Part shown: positions 43,531 to 52,777 of the stretch, one piece after another
Layout: every line of letters begins with the position of its first letter
Position numbering within the stretch: position 1 is the first letter of the stretch
Assembly (NCBI RefSeq): GCF_043769475.1
Contig: NZ_CP171729.1
Coordinates: forward strand, 2,294,001-2,358,000
DNA from: Allomesorhizobium sp043769475
GTDB lineage: Bacteria; Pseudomonadota; Alphaproteobacteria; Rhizobiales; Rhizobiaceae
DNA: 64,000 bases
Direction of reading: 5' to 3'
Made by a program: the position numbers and the translations under genes
Notes under the pieces: generated by a model
Databases searched by the model: none
The model's input: only the letters and a program-made list of their open reading frames with translations
What the model was told of the DNA's origin: nothing

Positions 43531-43570
43531 TAAAAACGCCCCGCACCGCGTGGACGCGGACAGCGAGGCG
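43531..43570 (-). terminator. leader terminator of the amide operon
   Basis: On the minus strand CGCCTCGC (43570-43563) pairs with GCGGGGCG (43544-43537); inside it CCGCG/CGCGG (43559-43546) forms a second stem; TTTTTATTT follows directly. It ends two bases before the TTG start of the AmiC-like gene. An ANTAR protein is encoded second in the operon, so this is a natural antitermination target. Confidence 0.8.
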
Positions 43571-43602
43571 AGACTGCCATTCGGCGTGGCCGATATACGA
43601 TC

Positions 43603-43630
43603 ATGATAAGTCAGAGACGAAAGCGGTCAA
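43603..43630 (-). promoter_or_regulatory. sigma-70-type promoter of the amide operon
   Basis: Minus strand TTGACC (43630-43625), 16-base spacer, TATCAT (43608-43603). Start of transcription is expected near 43596, about 25 bases ahead of the leader terminator. Confidence 0.65.
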
Positions 43631-43774
43631 GCCTATTGTCTAGGCACGATCGGCTTAAGCCCAAAAATGTGCCTTTGGCACGGCTCGCGAGCGATAACGC
43701 CAATCAGGTCTCCGCCAGCGTTGGCTAAGCGGAATCCCGTATGCACGGGTGAAACTCCGACCCCTGAGAATATC

Positions 43775-45406
43775 CTACTGCTCTGCGGCACTGGAGAGCT
43801 GGGTCGTCCTGATAGCTTGGCCGGCGCGTTGCAACAATTCGAAGGCAGCGAAACGCCTCGCCTGCCAATCGACGGATGCAGCCGAGGGGCGATAGAGCTC
43901 GCCCAGTTCCGACATTGCCGCCATGGCGGCAACCGCATCTTTGTAGTGCCCCGTTGCAACAGCTCCGAGCATTGCCGATCCCAGTAACACCGGCTCCTGT
44001 GAGGTGGAAGCAGCGACAATGATTCCGGTTGCATCGGCAAGCAACTGCCGAACAAGGGGGCTCTGGCCCGCACCGCCGCTGACAACGATCGAATCGATCG
44101 GCACGTTTTTCTCATGCAAGGACCGCACGATCTGACGGACTCCGTAGCCAAGCCCGTAGACGCCCGCAAGATAGAGGCTAATGAGACTGTCGAAGTCGGT
44201 TTCCATACCGAGTCCAGCAATCAACCCGCGCGCATCCGGGTCGGCAAACGGGGCGCGATTGCCAAGGAATTCCGGGACGACGTGGACCCCGCCGACGAGC
44301 TTTTCTGCAGCTGCCGCACCGCCGCGTTCTTCTACTTTTAGGGATAGCCAGTGGCTGAGGCTGACGCCGTGTTCCTGCGCGGCCCTCGCGGCCTGTTCGG
44401 CGGCGGGGTGCAGCCTGACGAGATGGTCGATAGCCGCACCGGCGGCCGATTGACCGCCCTCGTTCAGCCACAGGCCGGGGACCATGGCAGAAAAATACGG
44501 TCCCCATACGCCTTCTACGAATGTAGCTTGCGGGGTCGAGGACATGGTGCAGGCGGATGTGCCAAAAACATAGGCCATCCTGGAATGGATGCTGCCGACG
44601 CCGCCGCGCGCGCCAACCGTGCCGATGCCGCCCGCATGAGCATCGATGAGGCCCGCGGCGACTGGCGTACCTGGCGTCAGCCCGAGCTCGGCCGCCGCCG
44701 TCGCCGTCAAGCCGCCGCCGACAGGAGTGCCCGCGGGAACGACCTCCGTGCCGATACGACGGAACGATTCGTCGACAAGTGCGCCCAGTCCGACTTCTCT
44801 AAAGTAGCGCTCGTCCCAGCGATTTTCATGCGCCAGATAGGTCCATTTGCACGTTACCGTGCAAACAGATCGGGCAAGACTGCCTGTTGCTCGCCAGGTC
44901 AGGAAATCCGTCAGATCGAAGAACTGCCAGGCTTTGCCAAAAGTGTCTGGCATGTGCTCGGCCAGCCAAAGCAGCTTCGGCGTTTCCATCTCCGGAGAAA
45001 TCGAGCCGCCGACATAGTTCAGGACATCGTGGCCCGTCCGATTGATCCTGCGCGCCTGCTCGGTAGCGCGATGATCCATCCAGACAATAATGTTGCGCTC
45101 GTCATTTGCCGAGTTGCTGACTGGCAAGGGTTGTCCTTCCTGGCCGATGGCAACGAGCGAACAGGTGGCGTCGAAGCCTATGCCGGCAATGGATCCGGCA
45201 GCGATCCCTGATTTGGCGACGGCCTCGCGAACGCTTGCGCATACCGCCCGCCAGATATCATTGCTTGATTGCTCCACGATGTCGCCGGCCTCGTGCCAGA
45301 CAGCGATGTCGTGCTTGGCTGACGCCAGCAATGTTCCCGACTGGTCGAAGACGCCGGCGCGGGCGCTGCCCGTACCGACATCGATACCGAGGTAGTGTTT
45401 GGTCAT
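43775..45406 (-). CDS. FGGY-family pentulose kinase, D-ribulokinase-like
   Basis: 543 residues. FGGY kinase with LGIDVGTGSARAGVFD at the N-terminus, IGFDATCSLVA, WMDHRATEQARRIN, WQFFDLTDFLTWRATG, catalytic Asp in GLIDAHAGGIG, FLGNRAPFADP, and VVSGGAGQSPLVRQLLADA near the C-terminus. Length and motifs fit the subgroup of 5-carbon ketose kinases related to ribitol/ribulose pathways. It follows the ribitol dehydrogenase gene, which makes D-ribulose-5-P formation the likely role. Confidence 0.9.
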   Translation of the reverse strand: MTKHYLGIDVGTGSARAGVFDQSGTLLASAKHDIAVWHEAGDIVEQSSNDIWRAVCASVREAVAKSGIAAGSIAGIGFDATCSLVAIGQEGQPLPVSNSANDERNIIVWMDHRATEQARRINRTGHDVLNYVGGSISPEMETPKLLWLAEHMPDTFGKAWQFFDLTDFLTWRATGSLARSVCTVTCKWTYLAHENRWDERYFREVGLGALVDESFRRIGTEVVPAGTPVGGGLTATAAAELGLTPGTPVAAGLIDAHAGGIGTVGARGGVGSIHSRMAYVFGTSACTMSSTPQATFVEGVWGPYFSAMVPGLWLNEGGQSAAGAAIDHLVRLHPAAEQAARAAQEHGVSLSHWLSLKVEERGGAAAAEKLVGGVHVVPEFLGNRAPFADPDARGLIAGLGMETDFDSLISLYLAGVYGLGYGVRQIVRSLHEKNVPIDSIVVSGGAGQSPLVRQLLADATGIIVAASTSQEPVLLGSAMLGAVATGHYKDAVAAMAAMSELGELYRPSAASVDWQARRFAAFELLQRAGQAIRTTQLSSAAEQ

Positions 45407-45469
45407 GACGGTTGATCTGCCCTGTCGTGGACGGTAGCCGCGCGCATATGGAGCGGACGCGTTCGCCGG

Positions 45470-46198
45470 TTAAAGATCGTTGCTCTGCGGCAGGATCACC
45501 AGATCCCGGATCGTGACGTTCCGGGGTCGGGTCAGCATGAACAGGACGGCTTCCGCCACCTCCTCCGGCTGCATCAAATCTCCGGCCGCCAGCGCGGCAT
45601 CCAGCTTGTCCTTGGGCCAGTCGCTGATAAGTGCGGTGACGACCGGGCCGGGCGCCACCGCCCCGACGCGCAGCCCATGCTTGGCGACCTGCCGCCGTAC
45701 GGTGTGCACAAACGCCTGCACCGCGTGCTTGGAGGCCGTATAGATCGGCTCCCAGACAACCGGAACGAGACCGGCAATTGAACTGGTGACAATAATGTCG
45801 CCGGTTTTGCGGCCGACCATGTGTGGCAAAACCGCGTGCACCGAGCGGAATGCAGCGTTGATGTTCAGGTTCAGCATGCGATCCCAGGCGTCGGGATCTC
45901 CGTCGACCACCTCGCCGCCAACGTACGAACCGGCATTGGCATGGAAGATGTCGAGCTTGCCGGCCTTTTCGAGGATTTGCGGCATCATTCCGGCGACGGA
46001 CTTGGGGTCGGTCAGGTCGATCACCAGGGGGATGGCCTGGGGACCAAGCTCAGAACAGACGGCCTTCAAACTCTCCTCGGCGCGGTCGACGAACACGACA
46101 CGGGCGCCTTCGTTCAAGAGACTCCTGGCGCATGCGAGGCCGATCCCCGACGCGGCTCCGGTTATTGCAGCAACCTTTCCGGTCAAATCCTGGCCCAT
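45470..46198 (-). CDS. rbtD: ribitol 2-dehydrogenase-like SDR
   Basis: 242 residues from ATG 46198. SDR with ITGAASGIGLACARSL, DRAEES (NAD-type Asp), HANAG, TSSIAGLVPVVWEPIYTASK (Ser, Tyr, Lys), and C-terminus MLTRPRNVTIRDLVILPQS. It is the intact paralogue of the nonsense-bearing gene at 5326-6057. Beside a pentulose kinase and ABC importer it should oxidise ribitol to D-ribulose. The ABC permease gene ends 24 bases upstream. Confidence 0.88.
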   Translation of the reverse strand: MGQDLTGKVAAITGAASGIGLACARSLLNEGARVVFVDRAEESLKAVCSELGPQAIPLVIDLTDPKSVAGMMPQILEKAGKLDIFHANAGSYVGGEVVDGDPDAWDRMLNLNINAAFRSVHAVLPHMVGRKTGDIIVTSSIAGLVPVVWEPIYTASKHAVQAFVHTVRRQVAKHGLRVGAVAPGPVVTALISDWPKDKLDAALAAGDLMQPEEVAEAVLFMLTRPRNVTIRDLVILPQSNDL

Positions 46199-46222
46199 TT
46201 GCTCTCTTTCCTTTCGATTGGT

Positions 46223-47482
46223 TCAGGCGCGGCCATGGGACAACCGTGAGCGGCGCGCCAGCGAGTCGACGATGACGGCGATGGCAAGCACGGCGCCGGT
46301 GATCATGTAGCGAAGCGACGATGACAGATCGAGCAGCGTCAGGCCGCTGGCGATCGACTGGATGACAATGATGCCGAGCAACGCGGAATAGGCGCTGCCG
46401 CGACCGCCGAACAGGCTGGTTCCACCAATAACCGCGGCCGCTATTGCGTTGAGGTTGACGTCGCCGGTCCCAGCCTGCTGGCTAGCGGAAGCCAGGCGTG
46501 CGGCGGCTAGCACTCCGCCGGTCGCGGCCAACACCGAACATAGGATGAAGGCGCTGGTGTATATGAGCCGGACGTTGATGCCGGCGCGGCGAGCCGCCTC
46601 CCTGTTGCCGCCCACCGCATGCATCGAGCGGCCCCACTTGGTCCGGGTCAAGGCATAGTTCATCGCCGCGCAAAGGCCCACGAACAAGCCGAACATCCAT
46701 GGAATGCCGCGATCCTGGTTCAGATAGAAGGCGATCGCTTCAAGCACGACGGTAACCGCGACCGCGCGCAGGATGAGACCGCCGAGCGACTGCGAAGACA
46801 GCCCCGCTTCCCGGCGGCGGACGGCCGTACGGTAGCCGGTAATGAACAAGGCAATGCCTGGCAGCGCGGCCAAAACATACGCCACAGGATCCGGCATCAC
46901 CAGCATCTGGCCGAAGTTCACCAGCCACGACCCGTAAGGCAGGTTGATCGAACCGGTCGAGCCGAGGAAATAGAGCTGCAGGCCGAGCACCGCGAGCAGG
47001 CCCGCCAGCGTCGAGACGAAGCTCGGCATTCCGAACCGGTTGTACAGCAACGCGTAGAGCGAACCGATCAACGCCCCGACGGCCATTGCGGTGAGAATTG
47101 CAACGCCTACGGGCCAGCCTTGATTGACCCAGAGCACGCCGACCAGCGCCGAGGCGAAGCCGCTGACGGAGCCCACTGAGAGATCAATCTCGCCGACCAT
47201 CAATATGCAGACGATGCCTAGTGAGATGACGCCAACCGTCGAGCAATCAAACAAAAGATTGACGAGATTGTTGGGCGCCAGGAAAACCGGATTGAGGCTT
47301 TGGAAGACCGTCCAGATGATCGCCAGTCCAACGATCACGGGCAGCGAGCCGAGGTCGCCTGATCTCACCCGATCGAGGAAGGCGCGGATCGCGCCGCCAA
47401 TGCCCTGCGCGTGCCTAACCCGCTCGTCGCTCCGGTCCAGGAGCGGCGCGTCTGGTGCTCCCTTTTTTCCAGCGACATTCAT
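46223..47482 (-). CDS. CUT2-type sugar ABC permease, XylH-like
   Basis: 419 residues, longer than the usual 320-350, as in XylH. Charged N-terminus of about 45 residues, then 10-12 hydrophobic segments; DLSVGSVSGFASALVG, TGYRTAVRRREAGL loop, and TKWGRSMHAVGGNREAARRAGI, VIGGTSLFGGRG. Start overlaps the ATPase stop by 4 bases. Probably imports ribitol or another pentitol. Confidence 0.92.
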   Translation of the reverse strand: MNVAGKKGAPDAPLLDRSDERVRHAQGIGGAIRAFLDRVRSGDLGSLPVIVGLAIIWTVFQSLNPVFLAPNNLVNLLFDCSTVGVISLGIVCILMVGEIDLSVGSVSGFASALVGVLWVNQGWPVGVAILTAMAVGALIGSLYALLYNRFGMPSFVSTLAGLLAVLGLQLYFLGSTGSINLPYGSWLVNFGQMLVMPDPVAYVLAALPGIALFITGYRTAVRRREAGLSSQSLGGLILRAVAVTVVLEAIAFYLNQDRGIPWMFGLFVGLCAAMNYALTRTKWGRSMHAVGGNREAARRAGINVRLIYTSAFILCSVLAATGGVLAAARLASASQQAGTGDVNLNAIAAAVIGGTSLFGGRGSAYSALLGIIVIQSIASGLTLLDLSSSLRYMITGAVLAIAVIVDSLARRSRLSHGRA

Positions 47483-48294
47483 GGTCTGGTCTCCTGCTGC
47501 CGCTGGGCCTGGCGCCGACTGGCCCTGCGCGAAACCGAGTTGTTCGCGGCGCCGGTTATCGCGTTCACCAGTTCCTGACTGGACGCATCCGGATCGAAAA
47601 CGCCGTTGTTGCGTCCAAGCCGGAGAACGACGACGCGGTCGGCAACGGCGCGGACGTCCTCCATGTTGTGGCTGATCATGATCACGCCGAGTCCGCGATC
47701 GCGCACCCTTTCGATCAGGTCGAGCACTTCCGCGGTCTGGGCGACGCCGAGTGCGGCGGTCGGCTCGTCAAGCATGATCAGCTTCGGATCGAGCAGCAGG
47801 GATCGCGCGATCGCCACGGTCTGGCGTTGGCCTCCCGAGAGCGAGGCAACCGGCTCACGAACACTCGGGATGCGGGCCGACAGCTCGTTTAGAAGTTTCC
47901 AGGCCCGGATCTCCATGGAAACCTCGTCGAGCCGCAGCGGATCGAGTTCCTTGCCGAGGAAGATGTTGGCCACCACGTCCAGGTTCTCGCACAGCGCCAG
48001 ATCCTGAAACACGGTCGCAATCCCCAGGCGCAGCGCGGCGCTGGGATCACTGAGCGTGACAGGATTCCCGCGGAAGGTGACCATTCCCGAGCTCGGCTGA
48101 TGCACGCCGGCGAGGATCTTGATCAGCGTGGACTTGCCGGCGCCGTTGTCTCCGACAAGCGCGACGACCTCGCCCGCGTGGACATCGAGGTCGATATCGG
48201 TCAGCGCCGAGACGGCGCCAAAATGCTTGGAGATGCCGCGCAGGCTTAGCACCACCTCACTCACCGAAGCAGTTCCATCCGCTGTGTCTGTCAT
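47479..48294 (-). CDS. CUT2-type sugar ABC ATP-binding protein
   Basis: 271 residues, single nucleotide-binding domain: Walker A GDNGAGKST, Q-loop FQDLALCEN, signature LSGGQRQTVAIARSL, Walker B LIMLDEPTAALG, switch His in MISHNM. The C-terminal tail (SVSRRASRRQAQRQQETRP) is basic. Partner of the XylH-like permease and the frameshifted binding protein. Confidence 0.92.
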   Translation of the reverse strand: MTDTADGTASVSEVVLSLRGISKHFGAVSALTDIDLDVHAGEVVALVGDNGAGKSTLIKILAGVHQPSSGMVTFRGNPVTLSDPSAALRLGIATVFQDLALCENLDVVANIFLGKELDPLRLDEVSMEIRAWKLLNELSARIPSVREPVASLSGGQRQTVAIARSLLLDPKLIMLDEPTAALGVAQTAEVLDLIERVRDRGLGVIMISHNMEDVRAVADRVVVLRLGRNNGVFDPDASSQELVNAITGAANNSVSRRASRRQAQRQQETRP

Positions 48295-48335
48295 GACGGT
48301 ATGTCCCGCGCTATCTGGTTATAAAATCATGCCGA

Positions 48336-48366
48336 TTGTCCGGCCACCTGAGCGGCGGCCGGACAA
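48336..48366 (-). terminator. intercistronic hairpin after the ribitol binding-protein gene
   Basis: TTGTCCGGCC and GGCCGGACAA form a perfect 10-bp stem between the binding-protein stop and the ATPase start; a weak ATTTTAT follows on the minus strand. Probable attenuator or mRNA stabiliser. Confidence 0.6.
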
Positions 48367-48377
48367 CCGTATCGCCA

Positions 48378-49447
48378 TCAGTTGATGATGCCGAGCTTTT
48401 TGCAGCCTTCGATGTAGCGGTCGACGCAAAGCTCTTCCGCGGTATTGATCTTCTTGTCGATTATCTCGGCCTTCAGGTTCTCGGCCGTGACAACCGCCGG
48501 GGTGAAGAGCTGGGATGGCGTGTCATACAATGTCATCTCCGCCTTCGGCGTTTCGCCGGCGAGAAGCTGCATGGCGACGTTCGCCGCCGCGGCCGCGACG
48601 ATCTCGCTTGGCTTCGAGATGGTGTTGTACTGATCACCGGCGATGATAAGCTGCAGCGCAGCAATTGTCGCGTCGTTGCCGGTGACGGGCGGAACCGGGT
48701 CCACGCCGGCCGCCTTGAAGGCTGCGATTGCCCCACCGGCAGTGCCGTCATTTGCTGCCACCACGCCGAGAATGTTCTTGCCGAAACGCGTAACCTGACC
48801 GCTTGCCCACTGCTGCGCCTTCGGCGGCGCCCAGTCCGGCGTGTCGAATTCCGCGAGGATCGGATAGCCGCTGTTGTCGAGGCCGGCGTGGATTCCTTTT
48901 TGATCAGGCCGGCGGCAGCATCGGTCGGCGAACCGTTGATCTGAAGTACTCCCGTACCCTCGGCGGCGGTCACGTTCATCGCCTTCAAGTGCTGAACGAG
49001 CGAATCGGCAATCGCCTTGCCGATGCCTTCATTGTTGAACGACACGTAGAAATCGGCCTTGGCGTCCGGAATCGGCCGGTCGTAGGCGATGACCTTGATG
49101 CCTTGGGCCTGCGCCTGCTTGACCAGAGAAGCGGCCGCGGTCGAGTCGACCGGGTCCAGAACGATCACCTTCGCGCCCTGCGAGATGACCGAGTTGAACT
49201 GCTGCTGCTGCCGCGACACATCGGCATCGGCATTCTGGTAAAGGACTTTGCAGTCCGGGCAGAGCTTGGCCATTTCCGCCTGGAAGCCGGGATAGTCATG
49301 CTCTTCATAACGCGTGGAAGCCTGGTCGGGCATGAGGAAGGCCACCGTGGCGTCGGTAACGGCGGTCTGGGCAAATGCCGATGCGCTGCTGAGCAGAGAT
49401 AGGGCCAGCACAGCGATGCCGGTCGACTTCAAAGGAAATCTTGTCAT
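48378..49447 (-). pseudogene. sugar ABC substrate-binding protein, frameshifted
   Basis: Signal peptide TRFPLKSTGIAVLALSLLSS with cleavage after AFA, then TVAFLMPDQASTRYEEHDYP and VIVLDPVDSTAAASLV, XylF-like. The frame is lost in a T5 run (plus strand 48897-48901). With one more A on the coding strand it reads GLIKKGIHAGLDN and joins the second frame, which carries LGVVAANDGTAGGAIAAF, VTGNDATIAALQLI and the C-terminus KKLGIIN. A one-base loss in a homopolymer is the whole defect. If real, the ribitol importer lacks its receptor. Confidence 0.87.
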
Positions 49448-49663
49448 TCCATCTTCTCCCTAGAGGTTATGATTGCAGGAAAGTCGTTTCGCTTTCTGGA
49501 ACAGTCCCGCCGCTGTGATCTTGCGGGCGGGGCTGGTTATGGTGGTTTACCGGGGCGAAGGCCTGCCTAAACAAATTTCGGGACAAGCGCTCTCCATCGC
49601 GGACAGCGTCACGCCATCCGCGCCGTTCTGCCGATCGATGTTTCTCCTCCCTAACTCCTCCGT

Positions 49664-50548
49664 TTATGCGGCTCTCGCCGTGTTGATGTTGTCGGCCAGA
49701 AGTTTGCGAAACTTGGACGGCGGCATGCCCTTCTCCGCCAGGAACTGCCGGTTGAAATTCGAAAGATTGTTGAAGCCGACTTGAAAGCAGATGTCCGTGA
49801 TCGATGCCGCTTCCTCGCTCATCAGGATCTGGCAGGCGAGATTGATGCGCAGTCGTTTCACATATTGCACCAGCGACATGCCGGTGTGGCGACGGAAGGC
49901 CCGCGAGAAAGCCGCGGTCGATTGGCCGGCAATGGCCGCCAGATCCGATTCGTCGAAAGGCTGCGTGAGGTTCTGGCGGACATAGGCGAGGGCCTTGTTG
50001 ATGCCGGCCGACATGTAGCCCGGCGGATCGGGCAAATAGCTGGCGCTGGCGAGCATCCTTGTGTCTTGCGCGCGGCTCAGCGCGCCGGCGATCATCATGA
50101 AGAGCTCGATGCGGCGAACACCCTGCGCCTGCATCAACTCTTCCATCAGCGGCGCTACGCTTTTGCTGGTCTTGTTGGTGAACAGCACGCCGCGCCTCGA
50201 AGCTTCCAGAACTGCGCCGAGCCCACCAAGTTCTGGCAGGACTTTCATGGCGTCGCCGATGAAACTCTCGCTGAACTGGATGATGCGGCCGCGAAGCGGG
50301 ATGCTTGAGCCTTTGGGGATGTCGCTCACCCAATTGTGCGGAAGGTTGGGTCCGGTCACAACCAGATTGCCGGGCTCGAACTCGCCTATGAAGTCACCGA
50401 CGAAGTAACGGCCGCTGGTGGCGACAACCTGATGGATTTCATATTCCGGGTGAAAGTGCCAGCGCACAGTGCGGAAGGGATAGCCGTGAGACCAGGCCGT
50501 GAAGGATTCGCCACGCCGTATCTGAACGACTTCCAGGTCCGGTTCCAA
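49664..50548 (-). CDS. AraC-family transcriptional regulator with cupin domain
   Basis: 294 residues from TTG 50548, which has GGAGG 8 bases upstream; TTG 50605 is the longest alternative. N-terminal cupin (WHFHPEYEIHQVVATSGRYF, GPNLPHNW) and C-terminal double HTH (DLAAIAGQSTAAFSRAFRRH; SITDICFQVGFNNLSNFNRQ). It lies just upstream of the ribitol importer in the same direction, with 216 bases of control region (49448-49663) between. Likely activator of the ribitol cassette. Confidence 0.87.
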   Translation of the reverse strand: MEPDLEVVQIRRGESFTAWSHGYPFRTVRWHFHPEYEIHQVVATSGRYFVGDFIGEFEPGNLVVTGPNLPHNWVSDIPKGSSIPLRGRIIQFSESFIGDAMKVLPELGGLGAVLEASRRGVLFTNKTSKSVAPLMEELMQAQGVRRIELFMMIAGALSRAQDTRMLASASYLPDPPGYMSAGINKALAYVRQNLTQPFDESDLAAIAGQSTAAFSRAFRRHTGMSLVQYVKRLRINLACQILMSEEAASITDICFQVGFNNLSNFNRQFLAEKGMPPSKFRKLLADNINTARAA

Positions 50549-50763
50549 TACCGTTTCCTCCGGGCCGCCTTGCGTTTGTCGCCGCAACCGGCCTGCGTTT
50601 CCCAATCGGCCGGATGCTTCCGGCTCTCAATGTGGAGGCAATGCTAGCCAAGCGGCAAATCAGGCGCCACCACGAAACAGGCAAGCTGATGATACTTTTT
50701 TGACCTCGCTGAGGGTATAAATTGCCGTTAGGCGAAAGCCAACATGCCTCGCGGTCCATGCGG

Positions 50764-51594
50764 TCACAGCCCGGAAAGGTCGATCTCGGTGATGTGCCAG
50801 CGTCCTAGATTGGCCGAGTAGAGCTTGTTTCCCTTGAGCGCGACATTGGTCGGGTGGGCGATCGTCGTCGCGTGCGGATCCTCGATCAGCACTTCGAGCT
50901 TCCTGCCCGGTTTCATGCGATAGATTCGGCTCGGCTCATAGCAGGAAATGTATAGCGTTCCGTCCGGCGCGACCGCCACACCGTCCGGCACGTTGTTCAC
51001 GTCGCGCGCGATCACCTGCGGCGCCCCGGCCGATCCATCGGCTTCAATGGGCACAAAGCTCACCTGCATGGCATCGCTTTCGACAACAAAAAGCCCACTG
51101 CCGTCCAGCGCCATCGCCATGCCGTTGGCGAAGTCCATCGGCGCCCTGCTCCAGATGCCTCCCTCCCCGGTGCGGAGGTTGAAGCGGAAGATGCCTGGGC
51201 CGATGTTGTTGTTGCCACGGCTGTCTGACACGTAGAGCCAATTGCGCGCCTCATCGACCACCGGATAATTCGGAACCAGGATGCCGGACGAAGCGAAGCG
51301 CTCGACCCGGCCGGTCCCGGCGTCATAGCGGAAGATTGCCGCGTGCTTGAGGTCGCATATGAAGCAGTTTCCCTTGGAATCGAAAGTGATTCCCAGCGCA
51401 AAGCCGCCCGTGCCGCCCATGCGCTCGACACTGGAGCCGTCCGGCGCGATGCGCAGCAATTCGCCCAGTTCGTTGCCGCACCAGATCGAGCCGTCGGCGT
51501 GGATCGCGACACACTCCGGATGCGCGACGCGCGGATCGGTGAATATCCCGTCGAAGAAGACACGCGCGGCGCTCATATCCAGCAAGGCGGTCAT
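50764..51594 (-). CDS. SMP-30/gluconolactonase-family protein
   Basis: 276 residues from ATG 51594, six-bladed propeller. Metal-site motifs: HPECVAIHADGSIWCG (Glu), VPNYPVVDEARNWLYVSDS (Asn), NVPDGVAVAPDGTLYI (Asp). The family hydrolyses sugar-1,5-lactones after dehydrogenation. It ends the long minus-strand operon and suits an oxidative sugar route beside the SDR and aldose epimerase. Confidence 0.88.
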   Translation of the reverse strand: MTALLDMSAARVFFDGIFTDPRVAHPECVAIHADGSIWCGNELGELLRIAPDGSSVERMGGTGGFALGITFDSKGNCFICDLKHAAIFRYDAGTGRVERFASSGILVPNYPVVDEARNWLYVSDSRGNNNIGPGIFRFNLRTGEGGIWSRAPMDFANGMAMALDGSGLFVVESDAMQVSFVPIEADGSAGAPQVIARDVNNVPDGVAVAPDGTLYISCYEPSRIYRMKPGRKLEVLIEDPHATTIAHPTNVALKGNKLYSANLGRWHITEIDLSGL

Positions 51595-51620
51595 TGCAAG
51601 GTCTCTCCCAGCGAGCGACG

Positions 51621-52640
51621 TCAGAGCGCCTCGGCTTCGATGCGGTAGCGGGTGGTGAAAATTTCGCCGGCGGCGAAGGCGCGCGCGGTCGGCGTGCCCG
51701 ACCTGGCCACCGGATTGTCGGCGAGCGCGGTTGCCGGCCCCAAGCCGAATGGCGAGCAGATCGGCTCCATGCCGAGCGCCAGGTGCCGGCCGTTCCACGG
51801 CGCCATCCTGCGCCCGCGATTGGATATCCAGAGCAGTAGGCTCGGAAAGTGCTCCTTCTGCCAGGAGAGCCTGACGCGGTAGTCTTCGGCCTGATTGGCC
51901 AGCGCCACCGATCCGTCAATGCCGTTGAGTTGCAGGAGCTCTTCGATAGCCGCCGCGAACGGCAGCCGGCTGGCGTCGATCGTAGCGCCATAGAGGCCGG
52001 GAACGGCCGTCAGGCTGGTAAAGACCTGGTCGACCGCAAAGAGCGCCGCGTCGGGCTCGACGACGCCGGGATTGGTACGACCGTGATCGAACCGCGCCGG
52101 CTCGATCATGGCCTGCCTTGGCTCTGGCGGCAGCTTGAACGTCGGGTGCAGGCCGATCGGCAGGCGGCAGGCTTCGCGAGCTTCGATCCTCAGTTCGATG
52201 TCGACCGCCGGTCCATCGGGGTCCGGCATGACCGTACGTTCGAGCCGCCGCACCGGACTGGTCTGGGGATAGTCGATCGACAGCCGAAGACTGCAGCCAT
52301 CGCTTGCTTCCCAACGCCAGCAATGGTTGGAACCATGGCCATGCACCTCCTCGTCCGGGGCCGCGGGGTGCATCAGCGCCACCCATTCGGCGGGCGCTCC
52401 ATCGCCCGGCACCGAATAGCCGAACGGCACACACGGCCATTCGCCGCGCAACCGCCGCAGGATGCCGGGAAGCTCATCGGCTCCCGCCTCTTCGGCCCAC
52501 GGCGCGATATGCATCGGGCTCACCTGCCGGCCGTTCGGCAAAAGCAGAGTGAGTGGCGCCAGCATCGCGCCGAGCCGCTGCACAACCAGTGCGCCATGCT
52601 TCCAGCCAAGGCCGCGATAGGCGTCGTCCGGCCGGCTCAT
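51621..52640 (-). CDS. aldose 1-epimerase-family protein
   Basis: 339 residues, galactose mutarotase-like beta-sandwich. Recognisable parts: VSPMHIAPWAEEAG near the start, HGHGSNHCWRWE with the first His, GLHPTFKLPPEP with the second His, and GMEPICSPFGLG near the C-terminus with the Glu. The substrate may be a hexose or a carboxylated sugar. ATG 52640 overlaps the stop of the truncated crotonase (ATGA), so translation is coupled. Confidence 0.82.
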   Translation of the reverse strand: MSRPDDAYRGLGWKHGALVVQRLGAMLAPLTLLLPNGRQVSPMHIAPWAEEAGADELPGILRRLRGEWPCVPFGYSVPGDGAPAEWVALMHPAAPDEEVHGHGSNHCWRWEASDGCSLRLSIDYPQTSPVRRLERTVMPDPDGPAVDIELRIEAREACRLPIGLHPTFKLPPEPRQAMIEPARFDHGRTNPGVVEPDAALFAVDQVFTSLTAVPGLYGATIDASRLPFAAAIEELLQLNGIDGSVALANQAEDYRVRLSWQKEHFPSLLLWISNRGRRMAPWNGRHLALGMEPICSPFGLGPATALADNPVARSGTPTARAFAAGEIFTTRYRIEAEAL

Positions 52641-52774
52641 CCAGCCCCTCCGGCGACGGCGACGATTTCGCCCTGCATCTGCCGGTTCATGGCATTGAGC
52701 TGGTCGCCGCGCCGGAAGGTGACAATCGCCACCCTCCCCAACCGCTCTATAGTGAGGATCGAAAACCCAGCCAT
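52637..52774 (-). pseudogene. truncated enoyl-CoA hydratase/crotonase, N-terminal fragment
   Basis: 45 codons from ATG 52774, three bases after the CoA-transferase stop. ILTIERLGRVAIVTFRRGDQ and LNAMNRQMQGEIVAV match the N-terminal strand and helix of crotonases (VALVTLNRPDKLNAMN type). The remaining 200 or more codons, including the oxyanion-hole residues, are gone, and the frame ends in ATGA with the epimerase. An in-frame-like deletion of most of the gene is the simplest explanation. Confidence 0.65.
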
Positions 52775-52777
52775 GGC

